This document shows, in pieces, positions 40,401-51,259 of a DNA stretch of 64,000 nt. How positions within the stretch are numbered: position 1 is the first letter of the stretch; each line of letters starts with the position of its first letter. The translations under genes were made by a program, and so were the position numbers. The DNA comes from Dirofilaria immitis (Eukaryota; Nematoda; Chromadorea; Rhabditida; Onchocercidae), in NCBI GenBank assembly GCA_024305405.1, contig JAKNDB010000026.1:1-64000 (forward strand). Reading direction: 5' to 3'. The notes beneath the pieces are model-generated. The model had not been told where the DNA came from and did not search any database. It worked only from the letters and a program-made list of their open reading frames with translations.

Positions 40401-42021
40401 CTTATGTTAGAAAATAACGAAAAAATATTGCAATTAAAATTAAAATTTTTATGATACGATTAAAAATTTAGAATATAATTCTACCAAATGGACAATGAAT
40501 AATTTTGAAAATATACGGTAATTTTTATGAAAATTGAAAATATCATTAATTAAAAGATATATTCATTTTTCAATACTTCAATAAATGATTATCGTTATAG
40601 ATAATAATAATAAAGAGAAGTGATAATGAAATTAAGCTATAATTTTTCCATTAATTTTTGAATAAAATTACTTTTTTAACTTAAACAATAGAATTTAAAT
40701 TTATAATAACTTTTTTATTAATTTTTGAATTGAAAAATTTTTAAAAAACAATTCAAAATGTAGGAAAAATGAAGGGAATAATTAAAAATTGCAAATATGA
40801 TATGATATGATATGATATGATATTTTTGAAAGAAAATATCTTCATGGGAATTGTTAATGTTTTTCAGGAAAATTTCTTTAAATAATTTCAATGCTTTAAA
40901 CTTTAGCAAATAATGCTTAATTTTCCATCTCTTTTTTGAAGAATTAATATGTATATATTTTTTGATAGAATTAATATATATATATATTTTTCTATGATAT
41001 ATAATCATAAAAAGATTATTATCAATATTTAGTTATAAATGAAATTTGCTAAATTTTTATAATAAACGCAAAAACTAAAGTTCGTTTTTTTCTTTTTTTT
41101 AATTTCAAATCTTACAAAATTGTCATATTCAGTTATTGTCAATTCAACAGATTTATTCTCGAAATTAAAAATGCTTCGATTCAACAAATTCATTCTCGAA
41201 ATATAAAAATAAAAATTAAAAATTCTAAATTGCAAATCTTTCAATTCGACAGACTTATTCTCGAAATATAAAAAGGAAATTAAAAATTCTTCGATTCAAC
41301 AGATCTATTCTCTAAATTTAAAATTCTTCGATTCAACAAATTTATTCTCGAAATATAAAAATAAAAATTAAAAATTCTAAATTGCAAATCTTCCGACTCG
41401 ACAGACTTATTCTCGAAATATAAAAGGAAATTAAAAATTCTTCGATTCAACAGATCTATTCTCGAAATTAAAAATTCTTCGATTCAACAAATTTATTCTC
41501 GAAGTATAAAAATAAAAATTAAGAATTCTAAATTGCAAATCTTTCAATTCGACAGACTTATTCTCGAAATATAAAAAGGAAATTAAAAATCCTTCAATTC
41601 AACAGATTTATTCTCGAAATATAAAAACAAAAATTAAAAATTCTAAATTGAAAATTCTTCGATTCAACAGATTTATTCTCGAAATATAAAAATTAAAAAA
41701 TCCGTTAGGAAATTTTCTTAAGATAATTTCAACGCTTTATAAACATTAAATAAATAAATAAGATAATTCAACTAACTTTTTTTTCAAACAATTAAAAGTA
41801 ATCAAAAAAGAAAAGAGATTTTCTCTTTCGTCAAAAATTAAACTAAAAAAAAGAAAAACCAGTTTCATAGAATTATTTCAAGCAGTAGTTAAAAAGCTCT
41901 CTCTAATATATTTTATATATTGTGATATAAATTTTATGGGAAATGATAATAATGTATAGTAGAATTGACCTTTATCAAATATCGTTTGTGGCATATTGAG
42001 AAATCTTCGTGATATCGCCAT
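34492..42021 (-). CDS. LOTUS- and Tudor-domain protein
   Basis: Ten exons, 5' to 3': 41970-42021, 40015-40138, 39445-39608, 37888-37967, 37251-37504, 36741-36941, 36348-36442, 35606-35762, 35167-35451, 34492-34725; junction phases 1, 2, 1, 0, 0, 0, 2, 0, 0 agree throughout. Length is about 548 residues. The N-terminus MAISRRFLNMPQTIFDK leads into an OST-HTH/LOTUS-like winged helix (EEVRELLYELIKTNFSSGVM ... LAKIY ... RGPIVMVYTRQRD). Two Tudor modules follow: the first with VQLAST and GGIYAIRESDGHWYRALL, the second with PGRFYAAKLH and FRVYAVDIGSFGIV. LOTUS domains bind Vasa-type helicases and G-rich RNA, and Tudor folds bind methylated arginine; this pairing occurs in germ-granule proteins (TDRD5/TDRD7, C. 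elegans LOTR-1). Function is inferred from that. One missing base in the A/T run 37390-37394 breaks the first Tudor domain. The first exon is the weakest. Confidence 0.8.
36170..36290. repeat. 32-bp tandem repeat, four units, intronic
   Basis: TTACTGTAATCAAAATACCA-like units begin near 36170, 36202, 36234 and 36266, inside the intron between exons 7 and 8 of the LOTUS-Tudor gene. Confidence 0.85.
38826..39115. repeat. Tandem repeat of ~75-bp units, intronic
   Basis: Units built of ATCTATGATTAGACGAATCA and ATATATACGACAAAATCATC blocks recur three to four times with partial units, inside the intron between exons 3 and 4 of the LOTUS-Tudor gene. Confidence 0.8.
40796..40823. repeat. (TATGA)n microsatellite
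   Basis: Five to six copies of a pentamer in the first half of the large intron between exons 1 and 2 of the LOTUS-Tudor gene. Confidence 0.85.
41126..41695. repeat. Nested tandem repeat in the first LOTUS-Tudor intron
   Basis: Blocks such as CGATTCAACAGATTTATTCT and CTCGAAATATAAAAA alternate, with TCTAAATTGCAAATCTT interspersed. Short units are nested in a higher-order unit of roughly 110-130 bases. The pattern suggests repeated unequal exchange. Confidence 0.8.
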
Positions 42022-42201
42022 TCCTTCTTGAAAATTTAAAATATAAAAAAATTTTTTCGCACTTCTAAAATTATAATAAATTAAATTAAATTCGATAAAG
42101 TACATCATCATGTTAATACAAATCGATGGTTTTAATGCCGAAAATTTTCTACAAATACTTTTCATTTGTATATTGCAATTAAAATTTAAATTATATATAT
42201 A

Positions 42202-42229
42202 CGAGAGAGAGAGAGAGAGAGAGAGAGAA
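42202..42229. repeat. (GA)n microsatellite
   Basis: About 14 uninterrupted GA dinucleotides. Confidence 0.95.
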
Positions 42230-42383
42230 ATTAGTTTAATTTGATTCCGAATTTATATTATTATAAGAAAATGAAATGATAGTAATTGAAGTTCTTAAAG
42301 TTTACATCATCAGGAAATCCGGGTCAAATTCGTTAAATGACGAATAATTTTCATTAATACCGCCAAAATATTCAAACATTTAA

Positions 42384-42626
42384 TTGTTAATAATTTTTAT
42401 TATTACTATTGCTATCATTGGTGAAATAGTAATAGTACTAACAACAATGATAATAATGATGAAAGTAGTAGTAATAGCAATAATGATAATAGCCATAATA
42501 ATGATAAAAGTAATAGTAATAGCAACAACAATAATAATAATGATAATATTGATAAGAAATAATAGTAATAGCAACAATGATAATAATGATAAAAGTAATA
42601 GTAAGGGCAATAATGATGATCACTAA
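42384..42626. repeat. Low-complexity AAT/AGTAAT tract
   Basis: Triplet-patterned purine-rich sequence open in several frames on both strands. The translated frames are I/M or N/S homopolymer-like, so this is simple repeat and not a gene. Confidence 0.9.
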
Positions 42627-43077
42627 TATTAATAAGAAAAGAAATTAACGAAATGATAAATTAAATTTTAATTAATCTTTGCCAATAGATGAATGATAAT
42701 AAGTATATAATACTTTTTTCTTTTTTTTTAGAGAGAACTGATAATCAAATAGATGATGATTTTCTTTCGTTTATTTTTTTCAAATCATAAGTTATTTCTA
42801 ATATTTTGCAAGAAAATTGTCCAAAATTTTAAGTGCTAATATTTTGATAATTAAAATAAATTATTTCTATTTGTTTAATTAAGAAAAACAAAATATAATT
42901 TAAAAAATGAAAATAAGAAAAAAATGTTTGATCCATTTTATTTATAAGAAAGATAATATGAAATATTTATAATAAATATATGACAAATATTAGAAATTGA
43001 CAATTTCATCCAAAGAAAAATCCTTTTTTCTTTTTTCAATTTTTTTGTATAAATAAAAAAATTGATCAAATTATGAA

Positions 43078-43291
43078 AAGATATCAGAATTGATCGAAAT
43101 CATATAAAAATTATCAATATATCGAAATATGATATTTCCTTTATCAAAATAGTTTAAATTATAAAAATAATCTTATTTAAGAAAGATATCAGAATTGATG
43201 GAAATTATAAGGTAATAAAAATTATCAATATATCGAAATATGATATTTCCTTTATCAAAATAGTTTAAATTATAAAAATAATCTTATTTAA
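43078..43291. repeat. Tandem duplication of ~105 bp
   Basis: Copies at about 43078-43180 and 43183-43291 are nearly identical, apart from a 6-base insertion and a few changes. Confidence 0.9.
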
Positions 43292-43993
43292 GTTTTATTT
43301 CATCCAAAATAAGCTGAGGTATTAAATTAAATTAAAAAAAATTTTCAAAATATTTTTATTAAATTAAGCCAACGAACTTTTTTTTGCCTACTAGCCAAAT
43401 TATTTCATTCATACATTTTCGTTTCAGATAGCAATTATCATAATAATTGATAATAGGCTATTATTATAAAAATTTTTATAAATTTATCATCTATTTATAG
43501 ATAATTCATCAAATAAATGTATATTATGATAAAAGGAAGAGAAAGGAATAATAATAACAATAATTCATAGTTAATTCAAATTTTCGAAATGAGAAAAAAA
43601 AGATAAATTTATGATGCATTCGACGATAATTACACTCAAATGAATTCATCGTATCTTTTTCTAATATCATGAAAAATTTTTTTTTCTTTTTTCTGAGGGA
43701 AAAGAATTTTGTTCAGTTAGTTGAAAATCCATTCTAATTAGTTGAAAATCCATTCCAAACCATTTCAAATTATTCATTTAAATATTTGATTATTTAAAAG
43801 TAAAAAAAAGGAGATAATGTCATTTAGGAATTAGAAAATCATAAAGCTTAAAAAATTATTCTTATAAAAAGAAAAAAAATTTGCAACATAAATGATATAC
43901 AATACATATGAGTGGTATGTATATGTAAAAGGAAAGATTTTCGATAAATTAAATATCGTCGAATTTGAGATGATAGTTTGGTTTGAGAAATAG

Positions 43994-44118
43994 TTTAACA
44001 CAAATTGACTGATCAATTAGATTACTGATTGTTACTAGTAGATCATTTGATAGATTATTAACTGAATTTAACACGAATTGATTGATCAATTAGATTATTG
44101 ATTGTTACTAGTAAATGA
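43994..44118. repeat. Tandem duplication of ~75 bp
   Basis: A unit containing TGATCAATTAGATTA and TGATTGTTACTAGTA occurs twice with minor changes. Confidence 0.8.
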
Positions 44119-44356
44119 TTAAATGATTTTTGTTTTAAATGTTAAAAATTAGTCGAAGAAATATTTCGAGAAATCTTACAACTTTGAATCATTCCGTTAA
44201 TATTATTTGATTTATTCTTCCTCCGATTTTTTTTGCGATCGATTTTATTAAAATGAAAAACTTTTTATTTTTGAATTAACAAATGAAACTTTTTTATTTT
44301 GATCCATTAATTTAAATATTGTTGGATTTGAGATGATATTTTAATTAAAATAACAT

Positions 44357-44917
44357 TAACGCATATGATGACGGATAATATAATATTTGCATGAATATTA
44401 AAAAATCAGATTAGATTATATTAAGGTTAGGTCATGAAGGTCATATTAGTTTCATCTAATTTTTATGGATAATAGAGTACTTGCATGAATATTAAAAAAT
44501 CAGATTAGATTATATTAATGTTAGGTCATGAAGATTATATTAGTTTCATTTATTTTTTATGGATAATATAATATTTGTATAAATATTATAAATCAGATAA
44601 GGTTATATTAAGGTTAAATTATAAAGGTTATGTTTCAGTTTCATCCATTTTTTTAAGATAATATTTGTATGTATATTATAAATCAGATTAGGTTATAATA
44701 AGGTCAAGTTATTAAGGTCATATTAGTCTCATCTATTTTTATGGATAATATAGTATTTGCATGAATATTATAAGATTAGATTAAGGTTACGTCATGAAGG
44801 TCATATTAGTTTCATCTAATTTTTATGGAGAGTATTTGCATGATTATTAAAAAATCAGATTAGGTTATAATAAGATCAGGTCATGGAGGTCATGTTAGTT
44901 TCATCTACAGCAATGAT
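44357..44917. repeat. Diverged tandem repeat, six units of 82-95 bp
   Basis: Units contain GGATAATATAGTATTTGCAT, an AATCAGATTAGGTTATA block and a GGTCATATTAGTTTCATC block. The TTCATC landmark lies near 44451, 44545, 44640, 44729, 44811 and 44900. It is the largest tandem array in this intergenic region. Confidence 0.85.
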
Positions 44918-45177
44918 ATGCGGCTCTTTTTATCATATATATATGTATATAAATGAACGATTGTGCTATCCTTTAATTGATTAATAATGCTATAGTGGAG
45001 ATAGAAAGAAAATCAGATGATCAATTACAAGCAAAAATCAATAATCGATTCAGTAAATTAATGTCTGCTCTAATGGTTCAAAGGTCATTCATCGAAAAAT
45101 GTTTTCATGTCTAGTTGCCGTCATTATTATTCAATCCTTCCTTATTATGTGATATCTCCGTGTACATAACATTTATC

Positions 45178-45210
<33 letters not shown>

Positions 45211-46414
45211 TCAATAGAATGATTTAGTGACGATATGCGCGTACGTGATCAATGGTTGTGTGAATGAATGGGTAAGCGGATTAAGCGTATACGTGTGAAA
45301 TATATATATTTGGGATCTAACTTAGAAATAATATTAATTAGGTGAGACGTGAATGTTAGCGTAAGCGAAGATAATAGATTAACGGAATTACAAAAGCGAT
45401 AGACATTGTGAGAAAAAGAATATTTAATAAAGAATTATCAGGATGGGCAAGTAAACTGAAATGATGGGTAAGTTTATTCCAATGACGGGTAAGTTATTCC
45501 TAGAAAATCATCCAACAATTATAACGAGAAAAGAAATGCGGTCAAGGCCGTAAGAACATTTATTCACCAATCACTGGAACAACTACAAAATGCTTAACAT
45601 CAGGAAAGACTGTTAACGAAAGAAATCCCGATATCATAACCGTGAAATACCCTAGTCATCAAGCCGAGCGGTAGAATGTGAGTAAGAGGAATGATGATCG
45701 AAGTTGACCGAGATTGGTTGATGAGTCATCCTGGTATAAGTGAGGTGTCTATTGTTTTGCGAGGTATATTTTCCATTATTCTGAATGGGAAACAGGTTAA
45801 TTAGAGATTCAAGAATTTCCATCTACTTTTTCATTCTTTAGCAGAAACGGATAGTTTTAAAAGATCTGACAGTTGGAGCCATTTCTTTTATTGATTATAT
45901 TTGGAATAATTTTCAATAAAAGTATTTTTGTAAAATGAATAATCAGCTAAATTGAATACATGATAGTTGTCTAAGATTAATTGATTAATTGATTAATTAA
46001 TTAAGTTTGCTTATTTCAGCTGATTATCTAAAAAGCAATCAGAATGCTTGATCTGATTAATTGTAATCAAAAGTCATCGCAGACTTGATCTGATTAATTA
46101 ATTAAAATTTCAGTTGTTATCTTTCATCGAGTTTATAACTTTATATTTATGGAAAGCGAAAAGAAATATGAATAATAAGGATAGAATATAGGCGGTGATG
46201 ATATTGCTCGTAGAGTTTTTTTTTATTAATTATTATTGCGGTAGCTGTGTAGAAGATGTTGTTGGAATTGTAAAATTTGAAAAATTCAAATTCGAATTTC
46301 TTTAAAATTATAAATTATGATTTCAGTGTGAAAAAAACATTTCAATAGAATAAATGATTGAAGAAATATTTTTAGGATTGTGAATGAAGATTAAGCTAAA
46401 ATCGATGCCGAGAA

Positions 46415-49236
46415 ATGAAGCAATTCAAACGAAATATCGACAAAAATGGTGCTGGGTATGTATTACTGATATAGTTTGGATTAATTTTGTAATTTTACAG
46501 TATTAAAATCTTCGTACGGTAATCATTAAAATCTTCATACGATAACAATAATCATCGCACATTTACATCTATTAAAGTTAAGATATGTTTTTAAATGTGA
46601 AATAGAAGTTGGTATTTGGTACTTCTGAATTTTATAATCTATTTGAAAATATTAGGAAATTATTCATTTACTCTCTTATTTTCTTTTCAGATTTATTTTT
46701 CATAATCCCATAGTTTTTCTGCTATTTCTTTTTTTTTTAAATTTGAATAATATACATCTTTACTGAGAATATAATGATGATTGTATTTTTCGAGAGTAGA
46801 TATTACATATTGCATAATTAAAAGCTAATTTCTATCTACAATTTCTTCATCTATTTTACTAATTCTTACATAGTTGTTGAATAAGTTTGTATCAGTTAAT
46901 TTTGCAGAGAGGTAACGTTGTTATGTGATGAAGCAGAAGACATGTGGCATATTTATAATTTAGTACGTATCGGTGACAAAGTTCGTTGTACGACAATTCG
47001 AAAGGTCACAACAGAATCAAACACTGGCAGCACATCTAGGTAAAATTCAATTTATCTTTCAATATGAATGATTTGATTTTTTCAATTCAATTTCAAAAGA
47101 AAATTTATTAGTCAATTTCTTTTTAATATTGATATTGAATGATGGATCGACTGAACTCAGGATCATTCTACGATTTTTTAGATTTTTTTCAGTATTTTCG
47201 TTTATTCAACACATCAATAATTTCATAAAAATTGAATTTATCATTATTCCTACATAAAAGCAAAAGTTCCATTCACATTCATAAATGTGCAGAAGCTAAA
47301 TTTATCAACTATTATTTTCTTTAAGCCAACGAGTGCACACTGTCTTATCAATTTCGATTGAAACGGTTGATTTCGATTCAGTAGCTTGCATTTTACATTT
47401 GAAAGGTAGAAATGTTGCTGAGAATGAGCATGTCAAAATGGGACAATATCATACATTGGATATCGATGTTGGGAAAAATTCCAACTATGGAAGTCGTGTT
47501 GGGATTCAATAGATTTGGATCGTTTAGACTTGGCAATTGATGTAAGTTTTAAATCTGTACACATTTGTTACATTGTTGTCAAAAATTTCTCACATTATTC
47601 AGTGTTTTTTTATATGTAAATTTTTTCTTTTTTTAATTTTTTTATTAATTTTCTCACAGTATAAATCGTATTGTTATTTGGATTGTGTTTAAATGATTTT
47701 TAATAGTCTTCCATCCTCCTGATCATGCCATCAGCTTAAGTTTTCTATTCCATTAGTTTTCTTTTAATTTAGCCATCTCAAACTGCCGATGTGGCTGCTA
47801 TTATAATGCATGAGGGTTTGGCAAATTTATGTCTGGTGACGGCAGAGATGACCATCGTCAAGGCAAAAATTAACATGCAGGTTAGTAATGTCATCTTGCA
47901 GTAAAATTGAAAAAATAGGACCGAATAAAAGATGACATTAGAAATTTTAATTTCCGATGTTTTTTGACTTTGCTTAATTTATGACTTTAGGTGGCGCTAT
48001 CACTTTATCGTATATCTTTAGATCCCGAGAAAGAAAAAGGATTTTTCAAGTCAGCATGACAAAGGCATGCAACGTTTTTATGAAGCTATTGCAACGGCAT
48101 TTGTCAGACACGTTGATATGAAGGTTGATCATTTCTTCCAGAAAATTTTAAAACATCCCATTTATTTATTACCAGAAAATTATTTCATCTCATATTTTAG
48201 GTAGTGAAATGCATATTAATAGCTAGTCGTGGTTTCCTCAACGAACAGTTCTTAAATTATCTAATGGAATATGCTGATAAGCATGGAAACAAATCGATTT
48301 TAGAAAGTCGTAGCAAATTCTTACTTGCTCATGCAAGCAGTGGCTTTAAGCATGCACTTAAGGAAGTGTTATCAGATCCTGGTGTAGCAGCTGCTCTTTC
48401 GGATACTAAAGTAAATGTTGAATTGCACTAAAAAAAAAAGCAAAATGTTGGGATAACCTATTTTTTCGATTTTTAACTTTTTTTAGAATGATAATAAGGC
48501 TTGCTTAGAAATTAATAATATACATGTTTGAAAATTTTTGAAGAGTAGGGAACCTGAAATGGTAAGTTTAATAAAACTCTGCAGACAAGATAATTAAACA
48601 CTAAATTAGTTCTTAATTGTAGGCTCAAGCTGAAGTTAAAGCACTTAATATGTTCTACGATCTAATGGGAACTGATCCAGCTCGTGCCTTTTATGGTTAT
48701 AAGCATGTCTTGATGGCTAATGAACAGTTAGCTATCAATACGTTGTTACTATCCGATTCATTGTTTAGATCGAATGATATTCAGCTGAGAAAGAAGTATG
48801 TTGAATTGGCAGAATCTGTGAAGGAACAGGCAAGTTTGGAAGTTTTGAAATCGAAACTTAAAACTTCGATTAATTGATCCTATTCGATAATTGTGCCGAA
48901 TATATGATGTTCTCAGCGCTGTGATAAGTATATGAACAATATAATTATATGGAAATTTATCATTCTGAATTAAAAGATTATTTCAGTCATGGTCAGAAAC
49001 TTGGACAAAATCTGTGTATTTTATTTTGATAATTGAAAACATGCGATTCATATTCGTATTGCACAGTTTTGCAGGGCTCTAACGTGTTGATATTCTCGTC
49101 AATGCATGTATCGGGTGAACAACTTAGCGCATTGGGCGGAGTGGCAGCTATTTTAAGATTTCCATTGCACGAATTGGAAGATGAGGAAATGTCTGACAGT
49201 GAGCATGGTGCAGATAACAGCGATTTCAAGAATTAA
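46415..49236 (+). CDS. pelo-1: Pelota (Dom34), ribosome-rescue factor
   Basis: With Hbs1, pelota splits stalled ribosomes in no-go and non-stop decay; cytoplasmic. Eight exons: 46415-46455, 46908-47039, 47326-47541, 47773-47880, 48022-48123, 48201-48410, 48623-48829 and 49075-49236; about 392 residues, normal for the family. The N-terminus [14 protein letters not shown] and [14 protein letters not shown] with IRKVTTES form the Sm-like domain. The central domain has IPRK and [15 protein letters not shown], and [11 protein letters not shown]. The C-terminal domain has [12 protein letters not shown] and [11 protein letters not shown]. It lacks the GGQ of eRF1, as pelota should. An A-run 47474-47478 is one base short, breaking frame before the WDSIDLDRL segment. 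Given how conserved the gene is, this is most likely an assembly error. Exon 7 ends at a GC donor (CAG|GCAAGT). An upstream ATG at 46384 is out of frame with the start. Confidence 0.95.
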
Positions 49237-49261
49237 TTTATTTGTTTCATCAAACGGGTAC

Positions 49262-49267
49262 AATAAA
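49262..49267 (+). terminator. AATAAA polyadenylation signal of pelota
   Basis: A canonical AATAAA lies 26 bases past the pelota stop codon, which implies a very short 3' UTR. Confidence 0.7.
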
Positions 49268-49918
49268 ATTGTTTTTAAAGATAATTGGAATGCTCCAAAA
49301 TCATTAACATATGATGAAATACAGCTGCATCACTAGTTCCTTCATTATCACTTAGATTTTGTGTCATTACATCGAGGAAATGGTGCTTAAATGACATATA
49401 TTCTGGACTTTAACATTTCTAACATCTAAGAAGCAGAAAGAAAAAACTTTCTTTATAACAAGACAAACCAAAAAGTGCATTGTAACAAATAATCTATTAC
49501 AAATAACAAAAACAATAAGCAGAATGTAAAACTAGAAAATGTAGAAATTCCTCATCATATTTGAATAAAAAGTGAAATAACAATATGTAGAAATAACAAT
49601 ATATAAGTACATCAGGAAATTTTTGCTTAATCACGGGAAAAAAATATCACAATAAATGATCATATAAACCGGCCCAAAAATACCTGAAAACTTGAAAATA
49701 ACAATATGCAAATACTAGTTTAAAAAAGATAAAGATTACTTGATTGGTCTTGACTGATGAGTAATACTACCAAAAATGCTTCTGACATCGATAAGTTCCA
49801 GAAATGCTCTTTACATATTTTTAAAAATATCCTTATTTCGGTGCTTAGATTCTTAAAAAGTTGAAAAAATTTATGGAAAAATTCAATAAACTTACAATAA
49901 TAATGCATAATATTGAAA
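49268..49918. other. Convergent intergenic region, pelota / xbp-1
   Basis: 3' flanks of two genes that face each other. No coding signal. Confidence 0.6.
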
Positions 49919-51137
49919 TTACATGTAGTCGTCATCCACATCCCATTTATGCGGGATACAAAACATTGGATCGTTATCACTGATAAGAGGTGAGGAAGTG
50001 TCGTTATTTTCCTCTTTTATATTACTCAAAAAAGTAAACGGTGACGGAGATGAACTGATATGCCTTAATACTTCGGGAGATTTCGATGGAGCAGATGATG
50101 AATAACCGGATGATTGTTCACATTTAACACTATGATCATTTTCCATATCAGAATTAGCAAGAGAAGATAACTCCGTATAATCCATTACATTTTCATTAGA
50201 AACATTTAGAAAAGTAGGAGATGTCCGAGGTTCCAGGTCCGGTTTTAAATATTCCGGTGCTATAATGATGTCCGGTGTCGTGCAATCCATTCGACGCGTG
50301 CTGCTGTGGCTTTTGGGGATTTTGTTTCAGTGCTATCCGATGTCGTAAGAGGATCATCAACTTCGCTAAGTATTTCTGAACAAAATCGCTCGAATTCGAG
50401 CGCCGTTCCATCCACATCTTGCAACGTCGAATCTGTTCCATCAGTTGCGCAGATTTCCCGATGATTTCCTGCATTTCATAACTAGACAGAAAAGCATTAA
50501 AATCGGCAACGATCGCATCATCGCCTGTTCCTCTGCTGGGGACCGCGAATGGATTCGGCAGATCCAAGGGACGATGATGGCACGTTATTGCTACTGCTTA
50601 TTTCCGTCTCTGAACATGACTCTTCACGTTCCTCATTATTATTCAGTAATTCCTGCAATTCGACATTTCGACTCTTAAGCTCTTCACATGTTTTTTTAAA
50701 CATTTATTTTCCTCACGCAATTTGCGATTTTCTAGGATAAGTGTTCGTACAGCTTCTTCAAGTTTGCTTGCACGATATTTCTTACGATCACGTGCCGTTT
50801 GCGCTGCTACACGATTCTTTAGCTTACGTCGATTCTGTTTTTCTTCCGCTGTCAAATGATTTAAACATTCACGTTTTCGAACTGGCTGCTCACCTTGAAC
50901 ATTCAGACCAAGCAATTCTTCAATTGGTTGCTGAAGTACAGTAGTAGATTTCTCTGATCGTTGTACATTTTGCACAGGAATAGCTCGAATTGACGGTAAT
51001 TGCCTGTCGCATACGGTAATCGATCGAGTTGTACAATAACGTGGTAAAATAGGTGTTGATACATTTCGTATCTTTGTAAGTGATGATGAATAATTAGGTG
51101 TCGTTACACTTTGCGGATGTAAAATATATAGCGACAT
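49919..51137 (-). CDS. xbp-1: XBP-1, unfolded-protein-response bZIP factor
   Basis: XBP-1 is the transcription factor made active when IRE-1 cuts its mRNA under ER stress. From the ATG at 51137 the frame reaches the bZIP: HLTAEEKQNRRKLKNRV with AAQTARDRKK, the XBP1-specific basic region, then leucines every seven residues. Heptads stay in register (six Leu) only if one base is added to the run 50691-50697. The frame then reads to RNRR and TGA at 50518, giving a short unspliced protein. A 23-nt intron at 50536-50558 has CNG|CNGN loops at both ends. After it come the long acidic Ser-rich frames 50196-50535 and 49919-50290 (ending DVDDDYM), the expected activation domain. Joining them needs one more missing base near the intron and one extra base in 50311-50318. 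No spliceosomal intron is seen. Confidence 0.93.
50536..50558 (-). promoter_or_regulatory. IRE-1-type 23-nt cytoplasmic intron of xbp-1
   Basis: On the minus strand the sequence reads CTG|CCGA ... CAG|CAGA. Both sites fit the 7-base CNGCNGN loop cut by IRE-1 after the third base, and the distance between cuts is exactly 23, as in C. elegans and Drosophila xbp-1. The 5' loop sits on a perfect 5-bp stem (TGGAT/ATCCA). The 3' loop has C-G, C-G, one mismatch, then T-A and G-C. No GT-AG signals are present, so the spliceosome would not remove it. Confidence 0.88.
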
Positions 51138-51160
51138 AATAATACTATATTAGACAAAAT
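51120..51160 (-). promoter_or_regulatory. Acceptor-like site next to the xbp-1 start
   Basis: On the minus strand a TTTTGTCTAATATAG stretch ends about 7 bases before the ATG. No upstream exon is evident, so spliced-leader trans-splicing is the likely use. Confidence 0.45.
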
Positions 51161-51259
51161 AATTCAGTATTAAATAAGTTCAAACGTTAAAATAACGCAC
51201 TTTACGCTATATCGTAATCTAGGCGGATAATTATGCTTAAGAAAAGCCATTCTCGTTTT

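Larger units (their letters stand above)
42022..46414. other. Intergenic with simple and tandem repeats
   Basis: 4.4 kb between divergent genes (LOTUS-Tudor minus, pelota plus). No supported gene. It contains (GA)n at 42202-42229, a dense triplet-type ATA/AAT tract at 42384-42626, the repeats listed separately, (AT)n at 45178-45204, and a less AT-rich stretch at about 45230-45780. That last stretch has three GGGCAAGT/GGGTAAGT-bearing units near 45434, 45464 and 45487. Confidence 0.6.

Noticed and set aside
42384..42626. Overlapping ORFs on both strands
   Set aside because: They are artefacts of a triplet-like simple repeat.
46415..49236. Alternative reading as eRF1
   Set aside because: No GGQ motif; [15 protein letters not shown] and HVSGEQL are pelota signatures.
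49919..51137. Alternative reading as ATF4/ATF6 or another bZIP
   Set aside because: The basic region KNRVAAQTARDRKK and the 23-nt CNGCNGN-bounded intron are specific to XBP1.
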